The notes beneath the pieces were generated by a model. The model was given only the letters and a program-made list of their open reading frames with translations, was not told where the DNA came from and searched no databases. The position numbers and the translations under genes are program-made. Of a stretch of 13,437 bases of DNA, positions 7,316 through 13,273 are shown in pieces. Each line of letters starts with the position of its first letter. Positions within the stretch are counted from its first letter, which is position 1. The stretch spans positions 1 to 13,437 of the forward strand of contig DASSMB010000188.1 of assembly GCA_035689095.1 (NCBI GenBank), read 5' to 3'. Source of the stretch: JACDDK01 sp035689095. Its GTDB lineage: Bacteria > Actinomycetota > Rubrobacteria > Rubrobacterales > Rubrobacteraceae.

Positions 7316-7675
7316 TTACATGCCGTCGGCCGCCTTTACGGCTTCATCCTCGGCGTCGTAGATGGCGATGGCGTCGTCGAGGCGTGTGATCTGGAAGATG
7401 CTCCGGTAGTGCTCGCTGAGGCCGTAGGTCAATAGGCGCTGCTTCTCGCGGTTGATGCGTATGAGCAGCGTCACCAGGAGACCGATCCCGCTACTGTTCA
7501 TGTACTCGAGTCCCTCGAAGTTCAGGATGATGACCCGCGCGCCATCCGCGCTGGCCTGGTTGTAGGCGTCCATCAACACACCCTCCGCGAAGGCGGCCAG
7601 TTCGCCCTCTATGTCGATGATGGCGGCCTTCCTACCGGCCTTCCTCACGTTCATCTTTACCTGTGCCTGGGGCAT
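7316..7675 (-). CDS. STAS-domain anti-sigma factor antagonist (RsbV/SpoIIAA/BldG type), copy 1
   Basis: A 119-residue single STAS-domain protein of normal family length. Known members bind an anti-sigma kinase when unphosphorylated, releasing the sigma factor, and are switched off by phosphorylation on a Ser in a D-S-[ST]-G motif. Here the motif is M-N60-S61-S62-G63-I-G, within LNFEGLEYMNSSGIGLLV, so the acidic residue before the acceptor is Asn. The strand-rich N-terminal half (KAAIIDIEGELAAFAE) and the C-terminal GLSEHYRSIFQITRLDDAI fit the fold. It is paralogous to the STAS gene 29 bp upstream. The ATG at 7675 has AGGAG seven bases upstream. It is likely a substrate or client of the HATPase protein and PP2C phosphatase of the same operon; the actual phosphorylation site is inferred. 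The acidic tail (YDAEDEAV) is unremarkable. Confidence 0.9.
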   Translation of the reverse strand: MPQAQVKMNVRKAGRKAAIIDIEGELAAFAEGVLMDAYNQASADGARVIILNFEGLEYMNSSGIGLLVTLLIRINREKQRLLTYGLSEHYRSIFQITRLDDAIAIYDAEDEAVKAADGM

Positions 7676-7704
7676 TTCGTTACTCCTTTCGATGGTGGGC
7701 TACT

Positions 7705-8064
7705 TCATGAGACGGGCGTTTCCGTCAGGGCGCTGTCCTCGTCCGGGAAGACGTTCATGAAGTCCGAGAGGCGGGTTATGTTGAAGATCTCCACGTAGTG
7801 CTCGCTCAGGCCGCAGGCCAGGAGGCGGCGCCCCGAGGCGCGCGCCCGGCCCAGCAGGCCGACGATCAGGGCGATGCCCGTCGAGTTGATGTAGTCGACC
7901 TGCGCGAAGTTGAGCAGGATGACCTCCGGGTCTTCGGCCTCGGCTTGTGCGTAGGCCTCGTTCAGGGCCTCCATGGCGAGGCCGTTGATCTCGCCGCGCA
8001 GGTCGAGGACGATGGCCCCCGGTTCCTGGCGGACCTCTACGTCCAGGTGGCGCGCAGCCATCAT
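7705..8064 (-). CDS. STAS-domain anti-sigma factor antagonist (RsbV/SpoIIAA/BldG type), copy 2
   Basis: A 119-residue STAS protein directly following the anti-sigma kinase gene, whose stop it overlaps (ATGA at 8061-8064). The presumed phospho-loop is I-N60-S61-T62-G63-I-A, inside LNFAQVDYINSTGIALIV, and the C-terminal half has GLSEHYVEIFNITRLSDF, nearly the same as in copy 1. The two copies differ at the loop (S-T here, S-S in copy 1), which could give different phosphorylation or binding behaviour. Two consecutive ATG codons open the frame; the first is coupled to the upstream stop. Expected role, from family knowledge: bind the ATP-binding anti-sigma protein when dephosphorylated by the SpoIIE-type phosphatase. 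Translational coupling suggests near-equal amounts of this copy and the anti-sigma protein, while copy 1 has its own ribosome binding site. Confidence 0.9.
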   Translation of the reverse strand: MMAARHLDVEVRQEPGAIVLDLRGEINGLAMEALNEAYAQAEAEDPEVILLNFAQVDYINSTGIALIVGLLGRARASGRRLLACGLSEHYVEIFNITRLSDFMNVFPDEDSALTETPVS

Positions 8065-8549
8065 TTCCCTCCTTTTGCTCGTCCATCGAGGCGTACGATC
8101 AGCTCGATGGTGTGGTGGTTCTCGTCGCCGCTGACGCGCATCTCGTCGACCATGTTCTTGATCAGGAACAACCCCCAGCCGCGAGGCGTCTGCATACCTT
8201 CCAGCTTTGCCTCTATGTCCGGCGTCTCCGCGTCCGGCTCCGGCGGCGGTCCGCTTCCCTCGTCGGTGATCCTGACGGAGAGGTCCGCCTCGGTGGCCGA
8301 CACCTCGATGAGCACGGGGACGTCCGCCCGGTACTGGTTGCCGTGTTCCATCGCGTTCATCGTCGCCTCGGCAACGGCGGTCTTCAGCCGGTCCAGGGTG
8401 GGAGGAGGCAGGCCAAGCTCCCGCACCGCTCCGGCGACCTCTTCCATCGCCCGGCGCTCGTTGCCCGGCTCGCTCGGGACACTAAGCTCGGCCAGAACTC
8501 GGCGGGCGCCGTTTCGCTCCGTCTTGCCGGATTGTTTGGGAGCAGTCAA
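8061..8549 (-). CDS. ATP-binding anti-sigma factor / serine kinase (RsbW/SpoIIAB-like HATPase)
   Basis: A 162-residue protein with a single GHKL ATPase fold. The N-box is E61-ATMN-AMEHGN71, the G1 box DEGSGP at 96-101 and the G2 box GWGLFLIKNMVDE at 124-136; spacing and length match RsbW-type anti-sigma kinases. In characterised members the protein binds a sigma factor or, alternatively, a STAS antagonist, which it phosphorylates on Ser/Thr. The first 20 residues are basic and not conserved; the loop EPDAETPDIEAKLEGMQTPRG between G1 and G2 corresponds to the ATP lid. The gene is sandwiched by ATGA overlaps: with the phosphatase upstream (8546-8549) and STAS copy 2 downstream (8061-8064). No sigma factor is adjacent, so the client is not visible; it could be encoded elsewhere or be a non-sigma target. 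Confidence 0.92.
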   Translation of the reverse strand: MTAPKQSGKTERNGARRVLAELSVPSEPGNERRAMEEVAGAVRELGLPPPTLDRLKTAVAEATMNAMEHGNQYRADVPVLIEVSATEADLSVRITDEGSGPPPEPDAETPDIEAKLEGMQTPRGWGLFLIKNMVDEMRVSGDENHHTIELIVRLDGRAKGGK

Positions 8550-9715
8550 GATGCCTCCGATCTCTCCAGGGTGACCAGTGTGATGTCGTCCTCCTGCTCC
8601 CAGCCCTGGCCGGTGAAACGGGCCAGCTCAGCCAGGAGGAAGCTCACCAGCGGCGAACCGCCCGAACGGTGCGCCCCGACGAGGCCCTGTAGCCGCGGGA
8701 ACCCGAACATCTCCCGCTGTGGGTCGTGAGCCTCGACCAGGCCATCGCTGTAGAACAGCACGCCCTCGCCTCTCTCCAGGACGATCTCCTTCTCCTCGTA
8801 ACCCATGCCGGGCATGAGGCCGAGCGGCATCCCCGTGGCCCGCAGTTCCTCCGCGCCTCCAGAACGGTCTGCCCTACGCCGGTAGGGCAGGTCGTGTCCG
8901 GCGTTCGCGTACCGGAGTTGTCCGGTTCCAGGGTCGAGGATCGCGTAGAGGCAGGTGACGAACATGTTTGGCGGGATGTCCGGGACCAGCACGTCGTTCA
9001 CGCGCCGGAGGACCTCGCCCGGAGTATCCAGGCGCTGGGCGGCGGCGCGGAGCATGGTGCGGGTCGTCGCCATCACCAGGGCCGCCGGGACGCCCTTGTC
9101 CGTAACGTCCCCGACGACGAGGCCCAGGTTCCCGTCCTCAAGCTCCAGGAAGTCGTAGAAGTCGCCGCCGACCTCACGGGCGGGCTGGTAGTAGGCTTCC
9201 ACCTGGTAGCCTTCGATCTCGGGCACGGATTTTGGCAGGAGGGTCTGTTGGATCAGGCGCGCCACCCGCAGCTCCTGCTCGATGCGCTCCCTCTCCTGCG
9301 CCTCTAGCTGCTGCTGGCGCACCAGTTGGGCGACCCGGACGGCCGGAGCCGTCTGGGTGGCGAGGTCGTTCAGGAGCTTGCGGTCGTCGGCGGAGTATTC
9401 CTGCTGCGAGAGGCGCGGCCCGAGGTTGAGCAGCCCGATCAACTCGCCCTGGCTCACCAGCGGGACGAGCATCTTCACGTCCGCGGCTTTCATCGCACGT
9501 AACGCCGGCGAGTCGAGGTCTAACCTCTCGACCTCGACCACCCCCGAGACGCTTGCGAGGTAGGCCAGGATCGGATCGTTCGGCGCTATCTCGATCTCGG
9601 GAGCCTCAACTACGGCGAACTCTTCTGGAGCCTCCGTCAGGGTGGTCACTGGCGCCTCGTCCTCGCGCCGGAACATCGTGCGCCAGGTGCGTCCTTTTTT
9701 CTGTTGCGTCGTCAT
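8546..9715 (-). CDS. PP2C-family SpoIIE/RsbU-type serine phosphatase with N-terminal GAF-like region
   Basis: A 389-residue cytoplasmic protein, first gene of the long operon. Residues 1-45 are low-complexity and acidic. About 46-132 resembles a shortened GAF domain (LVPLVSQGELIGLLNLGPRLSQQEYSADDRKLLNDLATQ). A probable coiled coil follows (130-155, LVRQQQLEAQERERIEQELRVARLIQQTLLP), and then the SpoIIE phosphatase domain with REVGGDFYDF (180-189), VVGDVTDKGVPAALVMA (200-216), YANAGHDLPYRR (269-280), FYSDGLVEA (321-329) and DDITLVTL (376-383). The Asp residues of these motifs are the metal ligands in PP2C enzymes. Known relatives dephosphorylate STAS antagonists and so activate the alternative sigma factor. 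No membrane segment is present, so any membrane input would have to come from another protein. The ATG at 9715 has AAGGAGGT just upstream; the 3' end overlaps the anti-sigma gene. Confidence 0.93.
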   Translation of the reverse strand: MTTQQKKGRTWRTMFRREDEAPVTTLTEAPEEFAVVEAPEIEIAPNDPILAYLASVSGVVEVERLDLDSPALRAMKAADVKMLVPLVSQGELIGLLNLGPRLSQQEYSADDRKLLNDLATQTAPAVRVAQLVRQQQLEAQERERIEQELRVARLIQQTLLPKSVPEIEGYQVEAYYQPAREVGGDFYDFLELEDGNLGLVVGDVTDKGVPAALVMATTRTMLRAAAQRLDTPGEVLRRVNDVLVPDIPPNMFVTCLYAILDPGTGQLRYANAGHDLPYRRRADRSGGAEELRATGMPLGLMPGMGYEEKEIVLERGEGVLFYSDGLVEAHDPQREMFGFPRLQGLVGAHRSGGSPLVSFLLAELARFTGQGWEQEDDITLVTLERSEAS

Positions 9716-9726
9716 CTGACCTCCTT
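9716..9726 (-). promoter_or_regulatory. Strong Shine-Dalgarno for the phosphatase gene
   Basis: On the minus strand the bases just before ATG 9715 read AAGGAGGTCAG, a near-perfect match to the anti-16S sequence with a short spacer. It fixes the start of the phosphatase gene and of the long operon. Confidence 0.75.
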
Positions 9727-9733
9727 CACCGCC

Positions 9734-9760
9734 ATACTAGGTAGCGAGCGTCTTCTAAAC
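9734..9760 (-). promoter_or_regulatory. Candidate promoter of the partner-switching/membrane-array operon
   Basis: On the minus strand GTTTAG (9755-9760) is followed after 15 bp by TAGTAT (9734-9739). The -10-like element fits a general promoter loosely. The pair also recalls the SigB-type GTTTAA...GGGTAT arrangement, which would mean autoregulation by the released sigma factor. The transcript leader would be only about 12 nt. The match is weak and by eye only. Confidence 0.25.
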
Positions 9761-9781
9761 GTTACGAAAAGCGTTACGAAA
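9760..9781. repeat. Tandem direct repeat CGTTACGAAA upstream of the operon
   Basis: CGTTACGAAA occurs at 9760-9769 and again at 9772-9781, a 12-bp period. It lies directly upstream of the candidate -35 element of the phosphatase promoter, so it could be an activator or repressor site. A partial copy (GCGTTACGG) occurs further off near 10004-10012. Confidence 0.5.
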
Positions 9782-9880
9782 CAGCGTCCCTGAAACAATT
9801 CTCGAATTTCATGCCCCCATCTTTCCTTTCCCGGCTATTTAAAGTATGCGGCCGTAACGGTCCACGCTCCAGTTCCATCG

Positions 9881-9892
9881 CGCTACGTAGCG
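9881..9892. repeat. 12-bp perfect palindrome
   Basis: CGCTACGTAGCG reads the same on both strands. It lies in the non-coding region about 165 bp upstream of the phosphatase gene. It could be an operator half or a chance event; flanking bases do not extend the symmetry. Confidence 0.35.
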
Positions 9893-10116
9893 TCAAAGAT
9901 GGCAGACCGAAGCAGAGAGGGCATCGTCCGAATGGACTATTTTGCCGCGTTGTCAGCCTCCTGGCATGGGCCTGCCGGAGGGGCCTCTTGATCTTCACGA
10001 GAAGCGTTACGGGGCGGACGGAGATCCAGAGAGCCGGAATCCCGAGCCCAAAGTGGAGAGACGGCGCGGAGCGGAACCGCTTCTAGCTCTTTATCCAGAA
10101 GTAACCCGTCCGGGCG

Positions 10117-11292
10117 CTAAAAGAAGTCCTTTCCGGGTAGATCTTCCTGTTCGACGCGGAGCCACCAGGCGACCGATGCTCCAACGTCCGAGAAACCCTC
10201 CCGGACACCGAGGTCTCGCGGCTCTACGCCTTCGGCTCCGTTCATGACGAGGAGCGGCACGCGCTCGCGAGTGTGGTCCGTGCCCCGGAAGGTAGGGTCG
10301 TTACCGTGGTCGGCGGTGATGATGAGGATGTCGTCGGGGGTAATGGCGGCCAGAAGTTCCGGCAACCGGTCGTCGAAGCGACGGATATTGGCGGCCATTC
10401 CCTCCGGGTCGCGGCGGTGGCCGTACTTCGCGTCGAAGTCCACGAGGTTGGCGAAGATCAGGCCGGACTCGACCCGGCCGAGGGCGTCGAGGATGGCGTC
10501 CACCTTCGCGGAGTCGTCGGGCGGGGCGGGGAGGTGTTCGGTGATGCCCTGGCCGTCGAAGATGTCCCGGATCTTCCCGACCGCGACGACTTCGTGGCCG
10601 GCGTTCTTTATGCGGTCCATGTACGTCTCTGACGGTGGGGTGATGCCGTAGTCGTGGCGGTTCTCGTTCTCGCGCTCGTAGGCTCCGGCTTCGCCGTGGA
10701 AGGGACGGGCGATGACGCGCTCGACGAGTATCTGCCCCTCGCCTATGAGCATCTTGTGGGCCTTCTCGCAGGCTTCGTACAGTTCTTCGAGCGGGATGAC
10801 GCCGGTGTGGGCGGCGATCTGGAAGACCGAGTCGGCGGAGGTGTAGACGATCCAGGAGCCCGTCTTCTCCTGATCGGGGCCAAGCTCCTCGATGATCTCC
10901 GTCCCGGAAGCGGGTCTGTTCCCGATTACCTCGCGCTCCGTCTCGTCCTCGAACCGGAGCAGGATCTCCTCCGGGAAACCGTCCGGGTAGGTGGGCAACG
11001 GGTCGTCCAGCACGATCCCCATCATCTCCCAGTGCCCGGCGAGCGTGGCCTTCGCCGCCGCCTTCTCGACCATCAGGCCGTGTGAGGCTCCGGGCGACTT
11101 TACGTGCGGGACGCCTTCGATCTCGATGACGTTGCCGAGCCCGAGGGCTTGCAGGTTCGGCGCGTCGAGGCCGCCGACCGCGCGGGCGGTGTTCGCCAGG
11201 GTGTTCGCGCCCTCGTCACCGAAGTCGGCGGCGTCGGGGGCGTTGCCCGCGCCCAGCCCGTCCAGAACGACCACGATTGCCCTGCGTCCCAT
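10117..11292 (-). CDS. deoB: Phosphopentomutase
   Basis: A 391-residue cytoplasmic enzyme that interconverts ribose-1-phosphate or deoxyribose-1-phosphate with the 5-phosphate, linking nucleoside phosphorolysis to central metabolism. It is an alkaline-phosphatase-superfamily metalloenzyme. Visible motifs: VVVLDGLGAGNAPDA (7-21, metal Asp11), KATLAGHWEMMG (81-92, catalytic Thr83), YTSADSVFQIAAH (150-162, Asp154), NLVDFDAKYGHRRDPEG (282-298, Asp287 and His292), and ITADHGNDPTFRGTDHTRERVPLL (325-348, Asp328, His329, His340). These line up with the metal and phospho-acceptor residues known from the Bacillus enzyme, so it should be active. Length is normal. The ATG at 11292 has AAAGGA five bases upstream. 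A TAATAT-like -10 lies at 11326-11331 with only a weak -35. No nucleoside phosphorylase or deaminase is adjacent. Confidence 0.97.
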   Translation of the reverse strand: MGRRAIVVVLDGLGAGNAPDAADFGDEGANTLANTARAVGGLDAPNLQALGLGNVIEIEGVPHVKSPGASHGLMVEKAAAKATLAGHWEMMGIVLDDPLPTYPDGFPEEILLRFEDETEREVIGNRPASGTEIIEELGPDQEKTGSWIVYTSADSVFQIAAHTGVIPLEELYEACEKAHKMLIGEGQILVERVIARPFHGEAGAYERENENRHDYGITPPSETYMDRIKNAGHEVVAVGKIRDIFDGQGITEHLPAPPDDSAKVDAILDALGRVESGLIFANLVDFDAKYGHRRDPEGMAANIRRFDDRLPELLAAITPDDILIITADHGNDPTFRGTDHTRERVPLLVMNGAEGVEPRDLGVREGFSDVGASVAWWLRVEQEDLPGKDFF

Positions 11293-11393
11293 CCCTGTCC
11301 TTTCGTCACCTTTTCGTCGCGGGTCATATTAACTTCAGATCCAACCTCCGAACAGGCGCGAGAGACCGAACACCTCGTTGCAAGGCGACGGAT

Positions 11394-11408
11394 CGGCCGG
11401 GACGGCCG
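11394..11408 (-). terminator. GC hairpin just after the methyltransferase stop, possible terminator
   Basis: CGGCCG, a three-base loop, then CGGCCG lie immediately downstream of the methyltransferase TGA (11410-11412). The stem is six G-C pairs. There is no T-tract behind it, so it may be a weak or Rho-aided end, or only an mRNA-stabilising hairpin. Confidence 0.35.
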
Positions 11409-11409
11409 C

Positions 11410-12051
11410 TCACGGGGTCAGGCGACGGACCGCGATGATGTTGTCGGTGACGGTGATCCTCTGCCCGCTCGGGCGGGTAGCCTCGCGCTCGCGGGCTTCG
11501 AGCTTTTCGGTGTGCCATTCATCGGAGCTCAGGTCGAGCAAGGCCAGCGTCTCCTCGGGGGCGGCCCACGACCGGGGGCTGACCGAGGCGTGGTCGACGA
11601 TCAGCAGGAGGCCGCCGGGCGTCACGGCGCTCGCCGCCGCCCGCAGGACGCGGGCGCGGGGAAACTCTATCGGCGAGTGCAGGTACTGTGCTGAGACCAG
11701 GTCGAAGGCGCCGCCGGGGAAGGTGCGGGCGAGGTCGTGTTGCTGGAAGTCGATGCGGTCGGCGACACCGGCCGTGGCCGCGTCCGCCGCCGCCCGAACG
11801 AGGGCCGTCGCGGATACGTCGACGGCGGTCACACGCCAGCCCTGCCGGGCGAGCCAGATCGCATCGCCCCCCTCGCCGCAGCCGAGGTCCAGCGCGGCGC
11901 CCGGACGTAGGCTTCCGGCGACGTCGGCCAGGACAGGGTTCGCCCTCCCGCTCCACACCCGCTCGCGCCGGCTGTAATGTTCCTCCCAGAACCGCTCGGC
12001 CTCCACGTCGCCGCGGCATTCTCGATGCTCTGCGTGAAGTTCGTCACTCAA
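11410..12051 (-). CDS. Class I SAM-dependent methyltransferase
   Basis: A 213-residue Rossmann-fold methyltransferase. Motif I is ALDLGCGEGGDAIWLA (53-68), the acidic end of strand 2 is VTAVDVS (74-80, Asp78, expected to bind the SAM ribose), DFQQHDLA (101-108) corresponds to the adenine-contacting loop, and FDLVSAQYLHSP (116-127) to motif IV. The N-terminal FWEEHYSRRERVWSGRANPVL is typical of the small thiopurine/tellurite-resistance-like group (COG2226/COG0500 type), whose substrates vary, so no substrate can be named. The best start is TTG at 12051, because GGAGAGGAG lies about eight bases upstream; no ATG is nearby in frame. The gene follows the FAD oxidoreductase after a 53-bp gap on the same strand, so the two are probably co-transcribed. 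Confidence 0.9.
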   Translation of the reverse strand: MSDELHAEHRECRGDVEAERFWEEHYSRRERVWSGRANPVLADVAGSLRPGAALDLGCGEGGDAIWLARQGWRVTAVDVSATALVRAAADAATAGVADRIDFQQHDLARTFPGGAFDLVSAQYLHSPIEFPRARVLRAAASAVTPGGLLLIVDHASVSPRSWAAPEETLALLDLSSDEWHTEKLEAREREATRPSGQRITVTDNIIAVRRLTP

Positions 12052-12104
12052 TGTTGTATCTCCTCTCCGTCGCGTTGCTTTTTTGCTGTTTCGTACCGAG
12101 GGGG

Positions 12105-13097
12105 CTAGCGCCGGCCGGCGGTTAGGGCTTCGCGCCGGGCGCGGTAGGCGGTCACCGCGCGTTCGGTGTCTTCGGCGACCAGGTCGGCGTTGATCTGGGC
12201 CGCCGCGAAAGCGCCCGCCGCCGCAGCGGCCCCGACCTGCGCTACGGGATCGGTGACGTTCCCGGCCACCCAGACACCGGGTACGGCGGTGCGCCCGGTC
12301 GCGTCGGCCTCGATGCGCTCGCCCATGCCGGAGGGATGGGTGGTCGTCTCCAGTCCGAGGCCGGCGAGCATCCCGGCGCGGGCGGCGAAGCGCGGCCCGA
12401 CTACCACGGCGCTACGCGGGATGACCTCACCGTTTTGCAGCCGGACACCCGTGAGCCGGTCTTCGCGGATTTCGAGCGAAGCGACCTCGCCTTCCACGAC
12501 CGCGATGCCGCGCGCGGCCAGCTTCTCCGCCTCTTCATCGGTGGGCCTGGGCGCGGTGTGCAGGAAAAGCGTCAGGTCCGTCGTCAACTGCCGGAACAAT
12601 AGCGCCTGATGCACGGCCCACGAGTTCAATGCCAGGACACCGATTGCCTGATCCCGGACCTCCCACCCGTGGCAGTACGGGCAATGAAGCACGTCGCGCC
12701 CCCACCGCTCCCGGACCCCCGGAACGTCCGGCAGCTCGTCTACCAGCCCCGTGGCGACCAGCAGCCGCTTCGCGCCGACCCGGCGTCCGTCCTCCAACCC
12801 CACGGTGAAGCCGCCATCGACGGCGGCGGCCGAGGCGACGCGCCCGTCGAGCACCCGCACGCCGTAGCGGCGGACCTCCTTCCGTCCCGCTTCCAGCAGC
12901 GCGGCCGGGTCCATGCCGTCCCGGGTGAGGAACCCGTGGACCCCGGAGGCGGGCGCGTTGCGCGGTTCGCCCGAGTCGACGACCAGCACCGAGCGCCGGG
13001 ATCTACCAAGCATCAGCGCGCCGCTCAGGCCGGCGGCGCCGCCACCGATTACCACGACATCGTACATTGCGGGATCCCGCCTCTCCGTCGCGCTCAT
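12105..13097 (-). CDS. Thioredoxin-reductase-like NAD(P)/FAD-dependent oxidoreductase with CPYC motif
   Basis: A 330-residue flavoprotein of the TrxB fold. VVVIGGGAAGLSGALMLGR (14-32) binds FAD, the redox-active pair is HCPYCHGWEV (138-147), and GVWVAGNVTDPVAQVGAAAAAGAFAAAQI (274-302) is the C-terminal FAD motif. CPYCHG replaces the CAxCDG of true thioredoxin reductases and is the form I associate with GliT/HlmI-like dithiol oxidases and many unassigned actinobacterial enzymes. The second nucleotide-binding loop reads IGVLALNSWAVHQALL (152-167) and lacks the usual GxGxxA/G glycines, so NADPH binding is questionable. ATG 13097 is preferred over upstream TTG 13127 and ATG 13112 because AAAGGA precedes it at a normal distance. 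It is divergent from a probable AraC-type regulator and upstream of a methyltransferase. Physiological substrate unknown. Confidence 0.9.
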   Translation of the reverse strand: MSATERRDPAMYDVVVIGGGAAGLSGALMLGRSRRSVLVVDSGEPRNAPASGVHGFLTRDGMDPAALLEAGRKEVRRYGVRVLDGRVASAAAVDGGFTVGLEDGRRVGAKRLLVATGLVDELPDVPGVRERWGRDVLHCPYCHGWEVRDQAIGVLALNSWAVHQALLFRQLTTDLTLFLHTAPRPTDEEAEKLAARGIAVVEGEVASLEIREDRLTGVRLQNGEVIPRSAVVVGPRFAARAGMLAGLGLETTTHPSGMGERIEADATGRTAVPGVWVAGNVTDPVAQVGAAAAAGAFAAAQINADLVAEDTERAVTAYRARREALTAGRR

Positions 13098-13144
13098 TTC
13101 GTCCTTTCTCATGTATTTTTGGGACAATGTTTCGACACAAATTC

Positions 13145-13173
13145 AGTATCGAAGGCGAATGTGAGGCTGAAAA
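13145..13173 (-). promoter_or_regulatory. Candidate promoter for the oxidoreductase-methyltransferase pair
   Basis: On the minus strand TTTTCA (13168-13173), a 17-bp spacer and GATACT (13145-13150) match a general promoter at four of six positions in each box. The resulting leader would be about 40 nt before ATG 13097. A TTCGA/TCGAA inverted repeat (13131-13135 and 13149-13153) overlaps the -10 region. Confidence 0.35.
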
Positions 13174-13183
13174 GGGTGAATGT
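13154..13183. repeat. Direct repeat GGYGAATGT with 21-bp period (candidate regulator operator)
   Basis: GGCGAATGT at 13154-13162 and GGTGAATGT at 13175-13183 are spaced exactly 21 bp, two helical turns, and flank the -35 box of the candidate oxidoreductase promoter. Same-face direct half-sites of this spacing are typical of AraC-family operators, and the gene divergent from here looks AraC-like. Assignment is inferred. Confidence 0.4.
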
Positions 13184-13273
13184 TCGGGTTTTATGAGACG
13201 ATCTTCGGTAATATCGTGGATGTTGGGCCGTCGGCGTCGATAGTCGCGGCCACCGGGGAAAGCGGGGATCGGG

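Larger units (their letters stand above)
9716..10116. other. 401-bp intergenic region between deoB and the phosphatase operon
   Basis: I find no convincing gene here. Short frames on both strands have arginine-rich or low-information translations, no clear ribosome binding site and no recognisable family. The part next to the phosphatase holds the candidate promoter and a tandem repeat. CGCTACGTAGCG at 9881-9892 is a perfect 12-bp palindrome and could be a regulator site. Near deoB there is a small inverted repeat AGCGGAACCGCT (10070-10081) and CCCGTCCGGG (10105-10114), just after the deoB stop; neither is followed by a T-run, so no clear intrinsic terminator. The stretch around 9820-9850 is relatively AT-rich. 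No tRNA, riboswitch or CRISPR repeat was recognised. Confidence 0.6.

Noticed and set aside
6428..7435. Plus-strand frame of 335 codons
   Set aside because: Antisense to the paralogue pair and STAS copy 1, which are well supported by mutual homology and ribosome binding sites.
9774..9998. Small minus-strand frame of 74 codons upstream of the phosphatase
   Set aside because: Basic, non-conserved-looking sequence with no clear Shine-Dalgarno; it also overlaps the repeats of the likely promoter region.
10070..10114. Inverted repeats after the deoB stop as an intrinsic terminator
   Set aside because: Stems are short with two-base loops and no T-run on the minus strand follows them.
9942..10247. 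Plus-strand frame of 101 codons running into deoB
   Set aside because: The first 50 residues look slightly protein-like, but it runs antisense into the deoB 3' end and shows no domain or good start signal.
13098..13127. Upstream start (TTG 13127 or ATG 13112) for the CPYC oxidoreductase
   Set aside because: Neither has a Shine-Dalgarno, and both would place a ten-residue tail before the AAAGGA that serves ATG 13097.
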